Translations under genes and position numbers: made by a program
Origin: DATKQI01 sp035532755
Lineage (GTDB): Bacteria; Pseudomonadota; Alphaproteobacteria; Acetobacterales; Acetobacteraceae
NCBI GenBank assembly: GCA_035532755.1
Contig: DATKQI010000207.1
Coordinates: 1-10,338 of the forward strand
Direction of reading: 5' to 3'
Length of the DNA stretch: 10,338 nucleotides
The notes under the pieces: model-generated
Database searches by the model: none
Told to the model about the DNA's origin: nothing
The model's input: the letters and a program-made list of their open reading frames with translations, nothing else
Shown: in pieces, positions 1 through 5,457 of the stretch
Layout: each line of letters opens with the position of its first letter
Numbering within the stretch: position 1 is the first letter of the stretch

Positions 1-21
1 AACGATGACGATGTCGCTCAT
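1..21 (-). CDS. Start of probable acetyl-CoA C-acetyltransferase (beta-ketothiolase), cut by window edge
   Basis: Only the first seven codons are inside the window. They read MSDIVIV from an ATG at 21 on the minus strand. A good Shine-Dalgarno AGGAGG (minus-strand reading of 31-36) lies 9 nt upstream. Thiolases of the PhaA/AtoB family typically begin M-[ST]-[DE]-[IV]-V-I-V followed by SAARTP, so the start matches that family. The position directly after a PHA-synthase-like hydrolase (55 nt gap, same strand) and opposite phaR agrees with a phaA role, condensing two acetyl-CoA to acetoacetyl-CoA. With so few residues the product is an inference; other proteins starting with a short beta strand remain possible. 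Confidence 0.5.
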
Positions 22-30
22 GATCTGGCT

Positions 31-36
31 CCTCCT
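31..36 (-). promoter_or_regulatory. Ribosome binding site of the left-edge thiolase-like gene
   Basis: The minus strand reads AGGAGG here, 9 nt before the ATG at 21. It supports a real gene start at the very edge of the window. Confidence 0.65.
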
Positions 37-76
37 CGCGCGGTCGTGCCGCCACCGCCAACCTAGGCCGCCGTCG

Positions 77-1249
77 CTAGAGCGCAAGCACCCACTCGGC
101 CAGCGGGCGCCACAGCGTGGCCTCGGCGGTGCCGCCCGCCACCATGCCGATATGCCCGGCCTTCGGCTGGTGCAGCACGGCATCGGGGATCAGCCCGGCG
201 AGCGGCAGCGCGCTTTCCGGCGGCACGATCCGATCCTTCCCCGGCACGGCAACGAAGGCCGGCCGGTCGAACGCCGCCGGCTCGACCGGCAGCCCCGCCA
301 CCCGCCACGCCCCGCGCGCGGGGTCGTTGGCGCCATACCAGTCCCGCAGACAGGCGCGCGCCACCGGGGCGGCGAGCGGGATGCCGTCGTTCAGCCAATC
401 CTCCAGCGCCACGAACAGCGCGGCCCGCTCGCTGCCGGGGTCGAGCCGGGCGAAGCTGCGGTATTTCGCCGCCACCCCGAACGGATCGAGGCAGGCGAAC
501 ATCATTTGCAGCACATCCACCGGCAGCGTCTGGTTGAAGGCCAGCGCCGGCTCCAGCAGCGGCAGCGCCTGGCCGAGCGCGATCGCCCGCCCCGGCTCCG
601 GGGCGTGAAAATCCCACGGCGTGGCCAGCAGCGCGAGCGCGCGCACCCGGTCCGGCCGGCGCAGAGCGGCGGCCAGCGCCAGCAGCCCGCCCATGCAGTA
701 GCCGGCCAGCACCAGCCCGGCGGGGGCGGCGGCCAGGGCGCGTTCCAGCCGCCCGACGATGTAGTCGGTCAGCGTGAAGCCGCGCTCCACCGCATTGGGC
801 CAGCCCCAATCCAGCAGCAGCGGGCGGATGCCCTGGCCGGCGAGCCAGCGGAGCATGGAACGGCCGGGCATCAGGTCCAGCACATGCGCCCGGTTCACAA
901 GGCTCGGCACGAACAGCACCACCGGCCCCGGTGCGCCCGGCGCATAATCGAGCAGCCGCGAACCGCCTTCCTCCCAGATCGCCGGCGGATCGGGCAGGTC
1001 CCGCTGCCAGGGATGGCGGCGATAGGCGGCGATGCCGGCGACCAGCGCGCGGTCCTGCCGCAGCGTCTCGGCCAGGATCGCCCGGGCGAAGCCGCCCTCG
1101 GCCGTCTCGGCTCCTGCCTCAGCCCCCGGTCCGGCCTGGGCGAGCGCGGCCGCGATGCGATCCCGCAGGGCCGCGAGCGCCTCGTTCGATGCCGGCGAGG
1201 CGGCGTTCGAGCTGGGCGATGCGCCGTTCGAGGCGACCGATCTCAGCAT
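77..1249 (-). CDS. PHA synthase-like (PhaC-like) alpha/beta hydrolase
   Basis: An alpha/beta-hydrolase of about 390 residues from the chosen ATG. The lipase box is GYCMGG, with Cys (about residue 185) as nucleophile instead of Ser, as in PHA synthases. The rest of the triad is visible: Asp in GKDRIVPP (about 339) and His in GHIGMVAG (about 366), both in contexts typical of PhaC. The sequence PVVLFVPSLVNRAHVLDL and the DWGWP strand-turn match the PhaC/LipB core. At about 390 residues it is closer to class III PhaC (about 350) than to class I (about 580). It would polymerise hydroxyacyl-CoA or, if diverged, hydrolyse an ester or thioester. The start is uncertain: ATGs at 1249, 1258 and 1327 are in frame, none has a clear Shine-Dalgarno, and all lie inside the upstream PhaE-like frame. 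Compositionally the hydrolase frame becomes convincing only from about 1190 leftward. Divergent phaR and a thiolase-like gene downstream support a PHA role. Confidence 0.8.
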   Translation of the reverse strand: MLRSVASNGASPSSNAASPASNEALAALRDRIAAALAQAGPGAEAGAETAEGGFARAILAETLRQDRALVAGIAAYRRHPWQRDLPDPPAIWEEGGSRLLDYAPGAPGPVVLFVPSLVNRAHVLDLMPGRSMLRWLAGQGIRPLLLDWGWPNAVERGFTLTDYIVGRLERALAAAPAGLVLAGYCMGGLLALAAALRRPDRVRALALLATPWDFHAPEPGRAIALGQALPLLEPALAFNQTLPVDVLQMMFACLDPFGVAAKYRSFARLDPGSERAALFVALEDWLNDGIPLAAPVARACLRDWYGANDPARGAWRVAGLPVEPAAFDRPAFVAVPGKDRIVPPESALPLAGLIPDAVLHQPKAGHIGMVAGGTAEATLWRPLAEWVLAL

Positions 1250-1535
1250 CGCGAGCATCAGGTGGAACAGCAGCGGCCGCGGCCCCCGTCGGCGCAGCGG
1301 GGCCGGAGCCTCTGCCCGCGCCGTCATCCGCGCCGGCCGCGACCGGATGCGGTGCGGCGCGCAGCATCGCGGTGGCCGCCCCTGCCCACAAGGCCACCAG
1401 TGCCGCCCAGCTTTCCTGCAATTCGCGGTCGGCCGCCATGGCGGCAAGCTCGCTCTGCCAGATATCGATCCAGTCCTGCGCGAGGGCGCGCAGATCCCTC
1501 TCCGTCTCGTCGCGCCCGGCCGCGCCCTGCGACAT
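1119..1535 (-). CDS. Small phasin/PhaE-like protein, overlapping the PhaC-like gene
   Basis: 138 residues from an ATG at 1535 preceded by a strong purine run AGGAGGGG. Residues about 14-61 form an amphipathic, Trp-rich helix region (DWIDIWQSELAAMA, ESWAALVALWAG) reminiscent of PhaE/phasin proteins that associate with PHA synthase. An Ala/Gly/Pro-rich linker follows, then a short Leu-heptad coiled coil at about 96-118 (EIGRLERRIAQLERRL), like the C-terminal coiled coils of PhaE. The last 20 residues are Arg/Gly-rich and look like out-of-frame reading, coinciding with the point where the hydrolase frame takes over. The protein could be a synthase partner subunit, or the N-terminal part of a larger synthase separated by a +1 frameshift. 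The family assignment is by resemblance and context only. Confidence 0.6.
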   Translation of the reverse strand: MSQGAAGRDETERDLRALAQDWIDIWQSELAAMAADRELQESWAALVALWAGAATAMLRAAPHPVAAGADDGAGRGSGPAAPTGAAAAAVPPDARDAEIGRLERRIAQLERRLAGIERGARGPAGSHRGRARPGRTGG

Positions 1536-1543
1536 CGCTCATC

Positions 1544-1549
1544 ACCCCT
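1544..1549 (-). promoter_or_regulatory. Ribosome binding site before the PhaE-like gene
   Basis: The minus strand reads AGGAGGGG around here, about 8 to 11 nt before the ATG at 1535 and about 4 nt before an out-of-frame ATG at 1542 (ATGAGCGATG). The downstream ATG opens the frame with protein-like composition; the upstream ATG opens a frame rich in Arg/Gly that looks spurious. Confidence 0.5.
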
Positions 1550-1562
1550 CCTGGTCGGCCGG

Positions 1563-1591
1563 ACCATAGGCGGGCCCGCGGCCGGAAGAAA
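1563..1591 (-). promoter_or_regulatory. Possible promoter for the PhaE-like/PhaC-like operon
   Basis: On the minus strand TTTCTT (1591-1586) and TATGGT (1568-1563) are separated by 17 bp, a sigma70-like spacing, and lie just upstream of the leftward operon. The GC palindrome GCGGGCCCGC lies in the spacer. Hexamer matches are modest, so this is only a candidate. Confidence 0.3.
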
Positions 1592-1598
1592 CCTGATC

Positions 1599-1609
1599 CT
1601 GCACCGCAG
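1599..1609. promoter_or_regulatory. Candidate PhaR operator CTGC-N3-GCAG
   Basis: The sequence CTGCACCGCAG is an inverted repeat with CTGC and GCAG arms around a 3-bp centre. From memory of the family literature, PhaR of Rhodobacter binds CTGC-N3-4-GCAG and other PhaR proteins bind TGC-rich sites. It sits between the divergent phaR and PhaE-like genes, just upstream of the likely phaR promoter and of the leftward promoter candidate. Additional TGC-rich sequence (GTTGCAGC at 1626-1633, GCATGC at 1638-1643) follows. The position allows repression in both directions. Confidence 0.5.
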
Positions 1610-1618
1610 CAAGAAGCG

Positions 1619-1649
1619 TTTCGCGGTTGCAGCGCCCGCATGCTATTAT
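1619..1649 (+). promoter_or_regulatory. Probable phaR promoter
   Basis: TATTAT at 1644-1649 is a 5-of-6 match to the sigma70 -10 box and one of the few AT-rich spots in this GC-rich region. No good -35 box sits at 17 bp; TTTCGC at 1619-1624 with a 19-bp spacer is the best available. A start about 7 nt downstream would leave a leader of roughly 20 nt before the phaR ATG. The TGC-rich sequence and the CTGC-N3-GCAG element overlap or abut the -35 region, consistent with autorepression. Confidence 0.4.
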
Positions 1650-1676
1650 TTCACCCGGAAGCCTGAGGGGAATGGG

Positions 1677-2312
1677 ATGTCACAGCCGGAACCTCCGCGT
1701 GCCAGTGCCGAGGCCGACAAGAAGCCGCCGGTCGTGGTGAAGAAATACGCCAATCGCCGCCTCTACAACACCGAAAGCTCCAGCTACATCACGCTTGAGA
1801 ACCTTGCCGAGATGGTGCGGGCGGGCCGGGATTTCGTGGTGTTCGACGCCAAGACCGGCGAAGACATCACCCGCGGCGTGCTGACGCAGATCATCGTCGA
1901 GGAGGAAAGCAAGGGCCGCGCCCTGCTGCCCACGGCATTCCTGCGCCACCTGATCGGCTTCTACGGCGACAGTCTGCAAGGGCTGGTGCCGCGCTACCTG
2001 GAACAGGCAATGAACAGCTTCACCCGCCAGCAGCAGCAGTTGCGCGACACCATGCAGCAGACCATGGGCACCTTGTTCCCGTTCGATATCGAGCAGATGG
2101 GCCGGCAGAACATCGCGATGATGGAGCGGGCGATGAGTCTGTTCACGCCCTTCTACCGCGCGCCCGACGGGCCGGAGGCGGATGCCCCGGCCGGGCCGCC
2201 GGACCTGCTGGAGGAGATCAACAGCCTGCGCGCCGAGGTGGCCCGGCTGCAGGCCGCGCTGGCAGCGAGCCAGGCAGCGCCAGCCCCCCGCCGCAAGAGC
2301 GGAGGCGAATAG
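1677..2312 (+). CDS. phaR: Polyhydroxyalkanoate synthesis repressor PhaR
   Basis: 211 residues. The hallmark N-terminal PHB/PHA accumulation regulator DNA-binding domain (PF07879 type) covers about 20-80, with KKYANRRLYNTESSSYITL and the acidic turn VVFDAKTGEDITR. A second PHB_acc module follows at about 85-125 (LLPTAFLRHLIGFYGDSLQ), then Gln/Met-rich helices to about 160. A Pro-rich hinge leads to a short C-terminal coiled coil at about 176-198 (LLEEINSLRAEVARLQAAL). PhaR binds both DNA and PHA granules. It represses phasin and PHA genes, and its own gene, until nascent polymer titrates it off the DNA. The start is the ATG at 1677, with GAGGGG 6 nt upstream; an ATG at 1672 is out of frame. 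It is divergent from the PhaE-like/PhaC-like genes, and a CTGC-N3-GCAG site lies between them. Confidence 0.95.
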   Translation: MSQPEPPRASAEADKKPPVVVKKYANRRLYNTESSSYITLENLAEMVRAGRDFVVFDAKTGEDITRGVLTQIIVEEESKGRALLPTAFLRHLIGFYGDSLQGLVPRYLEQAMNSFTRQQQQLRDTMQQTMGTLFPFDIEQMGRQNIAMMERAMSLFTPFYRAPDGPEADAPAGPPDLLEEINSLRAEVARLQAALAASQAAPAPRRKSGGE

Positions 2313-2320
2313 AGCCCGCG

Positions 2321-3190
2321 CTACGGCTCCCCCTCGCCTTCCTCGCGTAGCGCCTCGGCCTCGGTCTTCAGCCGGCGGAAGCTGCGCAGGCTGAGCGGCA
2401 GCATGGCCAGGTACATCAACCCCGCAGCCGCCAGCGCGGCCCACGGCTCGGCCACCAGGACCGCGGCATAGGCGCCGGTGCCCAGCAGCATCGGCAGCAC
2501 GTATTCCGCCGGCACCTTGAAGTTCTTGAAGCTCCAGACCGGCAGGGTGGAGACCAGCAGCAGCGCGGTGCCGATCAGCACACCGGCCGAAACCAGCGGA
2601 AACTGCGCCACATCCACCAGCCATGGCAGCCCGAGCGAGCGGCCTTCAAGGCCGAGGAACAGCGGGAACAGTGCAAGCCCTGCCCCGGCGGGCGCGGGCA
2701 CGCCGGTGAAGAAATTGTACGCATAGGCCGGCGCCGGAGCGGATTCGAGCGCGGCGTTGAACCGCGCGAGCCGCAACGCCATGCACACCGCGAACATCAG
2801 CGCCGGCACGAAGCCGATGCCGCCCGCCACCCGCAGCGACCACAGATAGATGATGAACGCGGGGGCCACGCCGAAGCACAGGAAATCCGCCAGGCTGTCG
2901 AACTCCGCCCCGAAGCGGGAGGTGCCTTTCAGCAGCCGCGCCAGCCGCCCGTCCAGCCCGTCGATCGCCCCGGCCAGCACGATCGCCACCGCCGCGGCAT
3001 CGTAATGCGCCTCCAGCGCGAAGCGGATCGCCGTCAGCCCGGCGCACAGGCCGAGCATGGTCATGATGTTGGGGATCACCCGGTTGAAGCTCGGCCCCTT
3101 GAAGCGCGGGCGGTGCGCCGGGCGGCGGCGGCGCATCCGCCGGCGCATCGGCCAGACCCGTCCCTCCGATCCCTCCGGCTGGAGGCTCAT
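2321..3190 (-). CDS. pssA: CDP-diacylglycerol--serine O-phosphatidyltransferase
   Basis: 289 residues, an integral membrane enzyme joining L-serine to CDP-diacylglycerol to give phosphatidylserine and CMP. The CDP-alcohol phosphotransferase signature is complete: D77-x2-D80-G81-x2-A84-R85-x8-G94-x3-D98-x3-D102 (read in DGLDGRLAR and GAEFDSLAD). The N-terminus is Arg-rich (residues 15-29) ahead of the first helix (PNIMTMLGLCAGLTAIRFAL), and about seven or eight hydrophobic segments follow. The motif GVPAPAGAGLALFP and the SFKNFKVP turn are typical of bacterial PssA of this subclass (Bacillus/alphaproteobacterial type, not the E. coli PLD-like type). The ATG at 3190 overlaps the psd stop in ATGA, which fixes the start and suggests translational coupling. 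Its product is the substrate of Psd, encoded just upstream. The 3' end faces phaR with only 8 nt between the stops. Confidence 0.95.
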   Translation of the reverse strand: MSLQPEGSEGRVWPMRRRMRRRRPAHRPRFKGPSFNRVIPNIMTMLGLCAGLTAIRFALEAHYDAAAVAIVLAGAIDGLDGRLARLLKGTSRFGAEFDSLADFLCFGVAPAFIIYLWSLRVAGGIGFVPALMFAVCMALRLARFNAALESAPAPAYAYNFFTGVPAPAGAGLALFPLFLGLEGRSLGLPWLVDVAQFPLVSAGVLIGTALLLVSTLPVWSFKNFKVPAEYVLPMLLGTGAYAAVLVAEPWAALAAAGLMYLAMLPLSLRSFRRLKTEAEALREEGEGEP

Positions 3191-3858
3191 GCCGGCAGCA
3201 CCGCGACCACGGTTTCACCGCCGATCATCGTCTGGCCTTCGGCCACCAGCGGCTGCACCCCTTCGGGCAGATAGAGATCGGTGCGGCTGCCGAAACGGAT
3301 GATGCCGAAGCGGCTGCCGGCCGACACGGCATCCCCCTCCCGCACTGTGCAGACGATGCGCCGCGCGACGAGGCCCGCGATCTGCACCACCGCGATCTCC
3401 TGCCCGCCGTGGAGCCGGATCGCGAGCGCGTTGCGCTCGTTCTCCTCCGCCGCCTTGTCCAGATTCGCGCTGAGGAAGCGGCCGTGGCGATAGGCGATGC
3501 GGGTGATCGTGCCGTCCACCGGCACCCGGTTCACATGCACGTCCAGCACCGAGAGGAAGATCGACACGCGCCAGCGCGGCGCCGGCCCCAGGCCTAGCTC
3601 CGCAGGCGGCGAGGCGGGCGCGACGCCCACCACATGGCCGTCGGCGGGGGCGAGCAGCGCATCGGGCCGGCCGGGCGGAACGCGCTCGGGGTCGCGGAAG
3701 AAATACAGGCAGAACAGGGTGAAGATGACCGCGAGCCAGGCGAGCCAGCCAGCCAGCAGCAGGCCGAGCACGATCAGGACCCCGCCGGCGATCAGGAAGG
3801 GCCGGCCGGCCGGATGCGGCGGGGCGAGGACAAGACGGATCGATTGCATCAGCGCCAT
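3187..3858 (-). CDS. psd: Phosphatidylserine decarboxylase proenzyme (short form)
   Basis: 223 residues, the short PSD-A type typical of alphaproteobacteria, shorter than the roughly 320-residue E. coli form. One or two N-terminal membrane helices at about 20-53 are followed by FFRDPER, then the catalytic body: APADGHVV (Asp73), FLSVLDVHVNRVP (His108), and the self-cleavage motif RFGSRTD, where cleavage between Gly190 and Ser191 yields the beta chain and a pyruvoyl-Ser alpha chain. The enzyme decarboxylates phosphatidylserine to phosphatidylethanolamine at the inner membrane. The start is taken at the ATG at 3858; a second ATG at 3849 is possible, and neither has a good Shine-Dalgarno. It lies 29 nt after the LysM-protein stop and overlaps pssA by 4 nt, so the three genes likely share a transcript. 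Confidence 0.95.
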   Translation of the reverse strand: MALMQSIRLVLAPPHPAGRPFLIAGGVLIVLGLLLAGWLAWLAVIFTLFCLYFFRDPERVPPGRPDALLAPADGHVVGVAPASPPAELGLGPAPRWRVSIFLSVLDVHVNRVPVDGTITRIAYRHGRFLSANLDKAAEENERNALAIRLHGGQEIAVVQIAGLVARRIVCTVREGDAVSAGSRFGIIRFGSRTDLYLPEGVQPLVAEGQTMIGGETVVAVLPA

Positions 3859-3887
3859 GGGTCAGCCCGGCCTCGCAGCATGGGGTC

Positions 3888-5228
3888 TCAGCGCCGCTTC
3901 ACGCTGTCCGGCAGCGCCGGCACGGTGAAGGTCTGCCCGGGATAGATCAGGTTCGGGTCGCGGATCTGATGGCGGTTCGCCGCGTAGATCACGGTGTACT
4001 GGATGCCGGCGCCATAGGCGTGGCGGGCCAGCAGCCACAGGCTCTGCCCGGGCTGGACGACGACATCGCCGGGCGCGATCTGCCGCACGCCGATCACCGC
4101 CCGGCGGAACGGCAGGGACAGCCGGGCGACCACATGCCCGGTGCCGGAGATCTGGTCGGCACGCAGCCGGTGCGCCCCTGGCGCGATATCCAGCCGGGGC
4201 GTCAGGAACCAATGGCCGGTGGCATCCGCCCGCGCATCGCCCACCGGATGGTTGTCCACATACAGCCGCACCGTGCTGCCCGGCTGGGCGGTGCCCCCGA
4301 AGCGGAGGCGGCCATGATCGTTGTACTGCACCACGTTCAGCCCGAGGCGTGGCGCGCCGTGGGGCGCCGCCTGCCCAGGGCCTTGCAGCACACGCGGCAT
4401 GGCGCCGTTGTCGGGCGACAGCACGGCCAGCGGCGGGGTGGCCGGCGCCGCCACAGCCGCCGTTGCGCCGCCAGTCGCGTTTGCTGTTGCGTTTCCTGTT
4501 GCGCTGCCCGTCGCGCGCCCTGCCCCGCCCGTCGCTGGCGGCGAAGCAGCAGGATGAGGGCCCGTGCTCGCCACCTGGGGCCCACGCGTCGGCACCACCA
4601 GCAGCACCGGCCCCACACCCTTCCGGCGGGAGCCGTCGGGATTGCGCGCCGACAAGGTCAGTTCGCGCGCACCCGCTGTCAGCGGCGTGGAGGGCACGAA
4701 CACCCATTGCCCGTGCTCGTCCGCGCGGACATGGCCGATGACGTTGCCGCCGTCACGGATCGTCACCTCCGCATTCGGCGCGGCGCGGCCGGCCATCACC
4801 GCATCGCCGGCGGGATTGATGCGCACGATGTCGAAACTGGGCAGCGGTGCAGCCATGGCCGGCGGGGTGGGCGCCATTGGCGCGGGAGCCGCCTGCCCGA
4901 GAGCCGTCTGGCGGGCGGGGGCCGCTCCAACGGCTGCGGGCGCGGCCAGCACGCCAGCCGGCGCCGGCGCGACCGGCTGGCCCGCAACAGGGCCGGCAGT
5001 ACTGCCTGCGACCGTGCCGGAGCGAGGGCTTGGAGGAGTTCCCGGAGCCGGATGGGGCAGTACGGTGCCCGATCCGGCAGGCACATGGGTCACGGCAGCC
5101 GGCGGCCCCCCGCTCGGGTTCCCCAGGCCCATATAGATCGCGAGGCCCACCAGCCCCGCGCCCACCAGCGCCACGATCAACGGGCGCACCAGGGGCGGAG
5201 TGGGGCGTTGCCCGGAACTCTCCTCCAT
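3888..5228 (-). CDS. Membrane-anchored Ig-like and LysM domain protein
   Basis: 446 residues from the ATG at 5228. The order is: a short cytoplasmic N-terminus; one transmembrane helix at about 15-35 (LIVALVGAGLVGLAIYMGL); a long Pro/Ala/Gly-rich linker at 37-130; a bacterial Ig-like beta domain at about 131-213 (VMAGRAAPNAEVTIRDGG); a second low-complexity linker at 214-265 containing five 4-residue repeats; a second Ig-like domain at about 296-375 (RFGGTAQPGSTVRLYVDNH); and a C-terminal LysM domain at about 388-437 (VVVQPGQSLWLLARHAYG, IYPGQTFTVP). LysM binds glycan chains of peptidoglycan, so the protein probably spans from inner membrane to wall. AGGAT 9 nt upstream is a modest Shine-Dalgarno; GGAGGAGG lies further back. 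The frame is open further upstream, but composition there is not protein-like. It leads the psd-pssA genes. The exact function is unknown to me; a structural or scaffold role in the envelope is inference. Confidence 0.85.
   Translation of the reverse strand: MEESSGQRPTPPLVRPLIVALVGAGLVGLAIYMGLGNPSGGPPAAVTHVPAGSGTVLPHPAPGTPPSPRSGTVAGSTAGPVAGQPVAPAPAGVLAAPAAVGAAPARQTALGQAAPAPMAPTPPAMAAPLPSFDIVRINPAGDAVMAGRAAPNAEVTIRDGGNVIGHVRADEHGQWVFVPSTPLTAGARELTLSARNPDGSRRKGVGPVLLVVPTRGPQVASTGPHPAASPPATGGAGRATGSATGNATANATGGATAAVAAPATPPLAVLSPDNGAMPRVLQGPGQAAPHGAPRLGLNVVQYNDHGRLRFGGTAQPGSTVRLYVDNHPVGDARADATGHWFLTPRLDIAPGAHRLRADQISGTGHVVARLSLPFRRAVIGVRQIAPGDVVVQPGQSLWLLARHAYGAGIQYTVIYAANRHQIRDPNLIYPGQTFTVPALPDSVKRR
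4462..4521 (-). repeat. Five tandem 12-bp repeats inside the LysM-protein gene
   Basis: Five imperfect 12-bp units start at 4462, 4474, 4486, 4498 and 4510, each beginning GT[TC]GCG on the plus strand. On the coding (minus) strand they encode RATG, SATG, NATA, NATG, GATA, a 4-residue [SNGR]AT[GA] repeat in the linker between the two Ig-like domains. The unit is a multiple of three, so copy-number change would lengthen or shorten the linker without a frameshift. Confidence 0.8.
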
Positions 5229-5342
5229 CGCGTCGATCCTGCCGCCTCCTCCATCATCTGTGACACAAACCGGCCATTCGCGCCATGGCCACCTGTGCCG
5301 ATCGGTGCCTACGGCCCAAGGCGGGCAGCAGGCGACGGAACT

Positions 5343-5356
5343 TGAAAAATATTTCA
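5343..5356. promoter_or_regulatory. AT-rich dyad TGAAA-N4-TTTCA
   Basis: A perfect 5-bp inverted repeat around AATA, in a run of A/T that stands out in this GC-rich DNA. It overlaps a TTGAAA hexamer on the plus strand and a TATTTT -10-like hexamer on the minus strand (5351-5346). It may be part of the LysM-gene promoter, of the PepSY-gene promoter, or a binding site for an unidentified factor. Confidence 0.3.
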
Positions 5357-5375
5357 TCCTTCTGCTGCACTGCAT

Positions 5376-5392
5376 CGTAAGGCGCGCGTAAG
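5376..5392 (+). promoter_or_regulatory. Candidate response-regulator box upstream of the PepSY-cytochrome genes
   Basis: CGTAAG at 5376-5381 and CGTAAG at 5387-5392 form a direct repeat with an 11-bp period (GTAAG-N6-GTAAG). OmpR/PhoB-family regulators bind tandem half-sites about one helical turn apart. The same pattern, with the same spacing, lies before the response-regulator gene at 8400-8415. The box ends 65 bp before the PepSY ATG; the other ends 58 bp before its start codon. The link to the regulator encoded at 7667-8341 is inference from position and shared sequence. Confidence 0.55.
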
Positions 5393-5445
5393 CGTGCGCC
5401 GGCAGTCTCCGCCGCGTCGGCGCCACCATCGGCCGCCGGCCAGCC

Positions 5446-5451
5446 AAGGAG
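5446..5451 (+). promoter_or_regulatory. Ribosome binding site of the PepSY-like gene
   Basis: AAGGAG, 6 nt before the ATG at 5458. It fixes the start of this short gene. Confidence 0.75.
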
Positions 5452-5457
5452 ACTTTC

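Larger units (their letters stand above)
5229..5457. other. Divergent intergenic region between the LysM gene and the PepSY gene
   Basis: The largest gene-free stretch (229 bp). It must hold promoters in both directions. Notable elements: an AT-rich dyad TGAAA-AATA-TTTCA at 5343-5356; a TTGAAA hexamer at 5342-5347; a GTAAG-N6-GTAAG direct repeat at 5377-5392; and the Shine-Dalgarno AAGGAG at 5446-5451. No sigma70 box pair is convincing on either strand, and I see no open frame here that looks like a gene. Confidence 0.6.

Noticed and set aside
62..67. CCTAGG palindrome after the PhaC-like stop
   Set aside because: A six-base palindrome alone carries no evidence of function.
1570..1579. GC palindrome GCGGGCCCGC as a terminator or operator
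   Set aside because: It lies in the spacer of a candidate promoter, has no loop and no T-run, and such short GC palindromes are common at this base composition.
5..1666. A 553-codon open frame on the plus strand opposite the PhaC-like gene
   Set aside because: Its product is Arg/Pro/His/Gln-rich with no recognisable domain, and it is antisense to a clear alpha/beta-hydrolase. Long antisense frames are expected in such GC-rich DNA.
3969..5345. A 458-codon plus-strand frame opposite the LysM-protein gene
   Set aside because: Low-complexity Arg/His/Gln-rich product; it is a shadow of the Ig-like/LysM gene.
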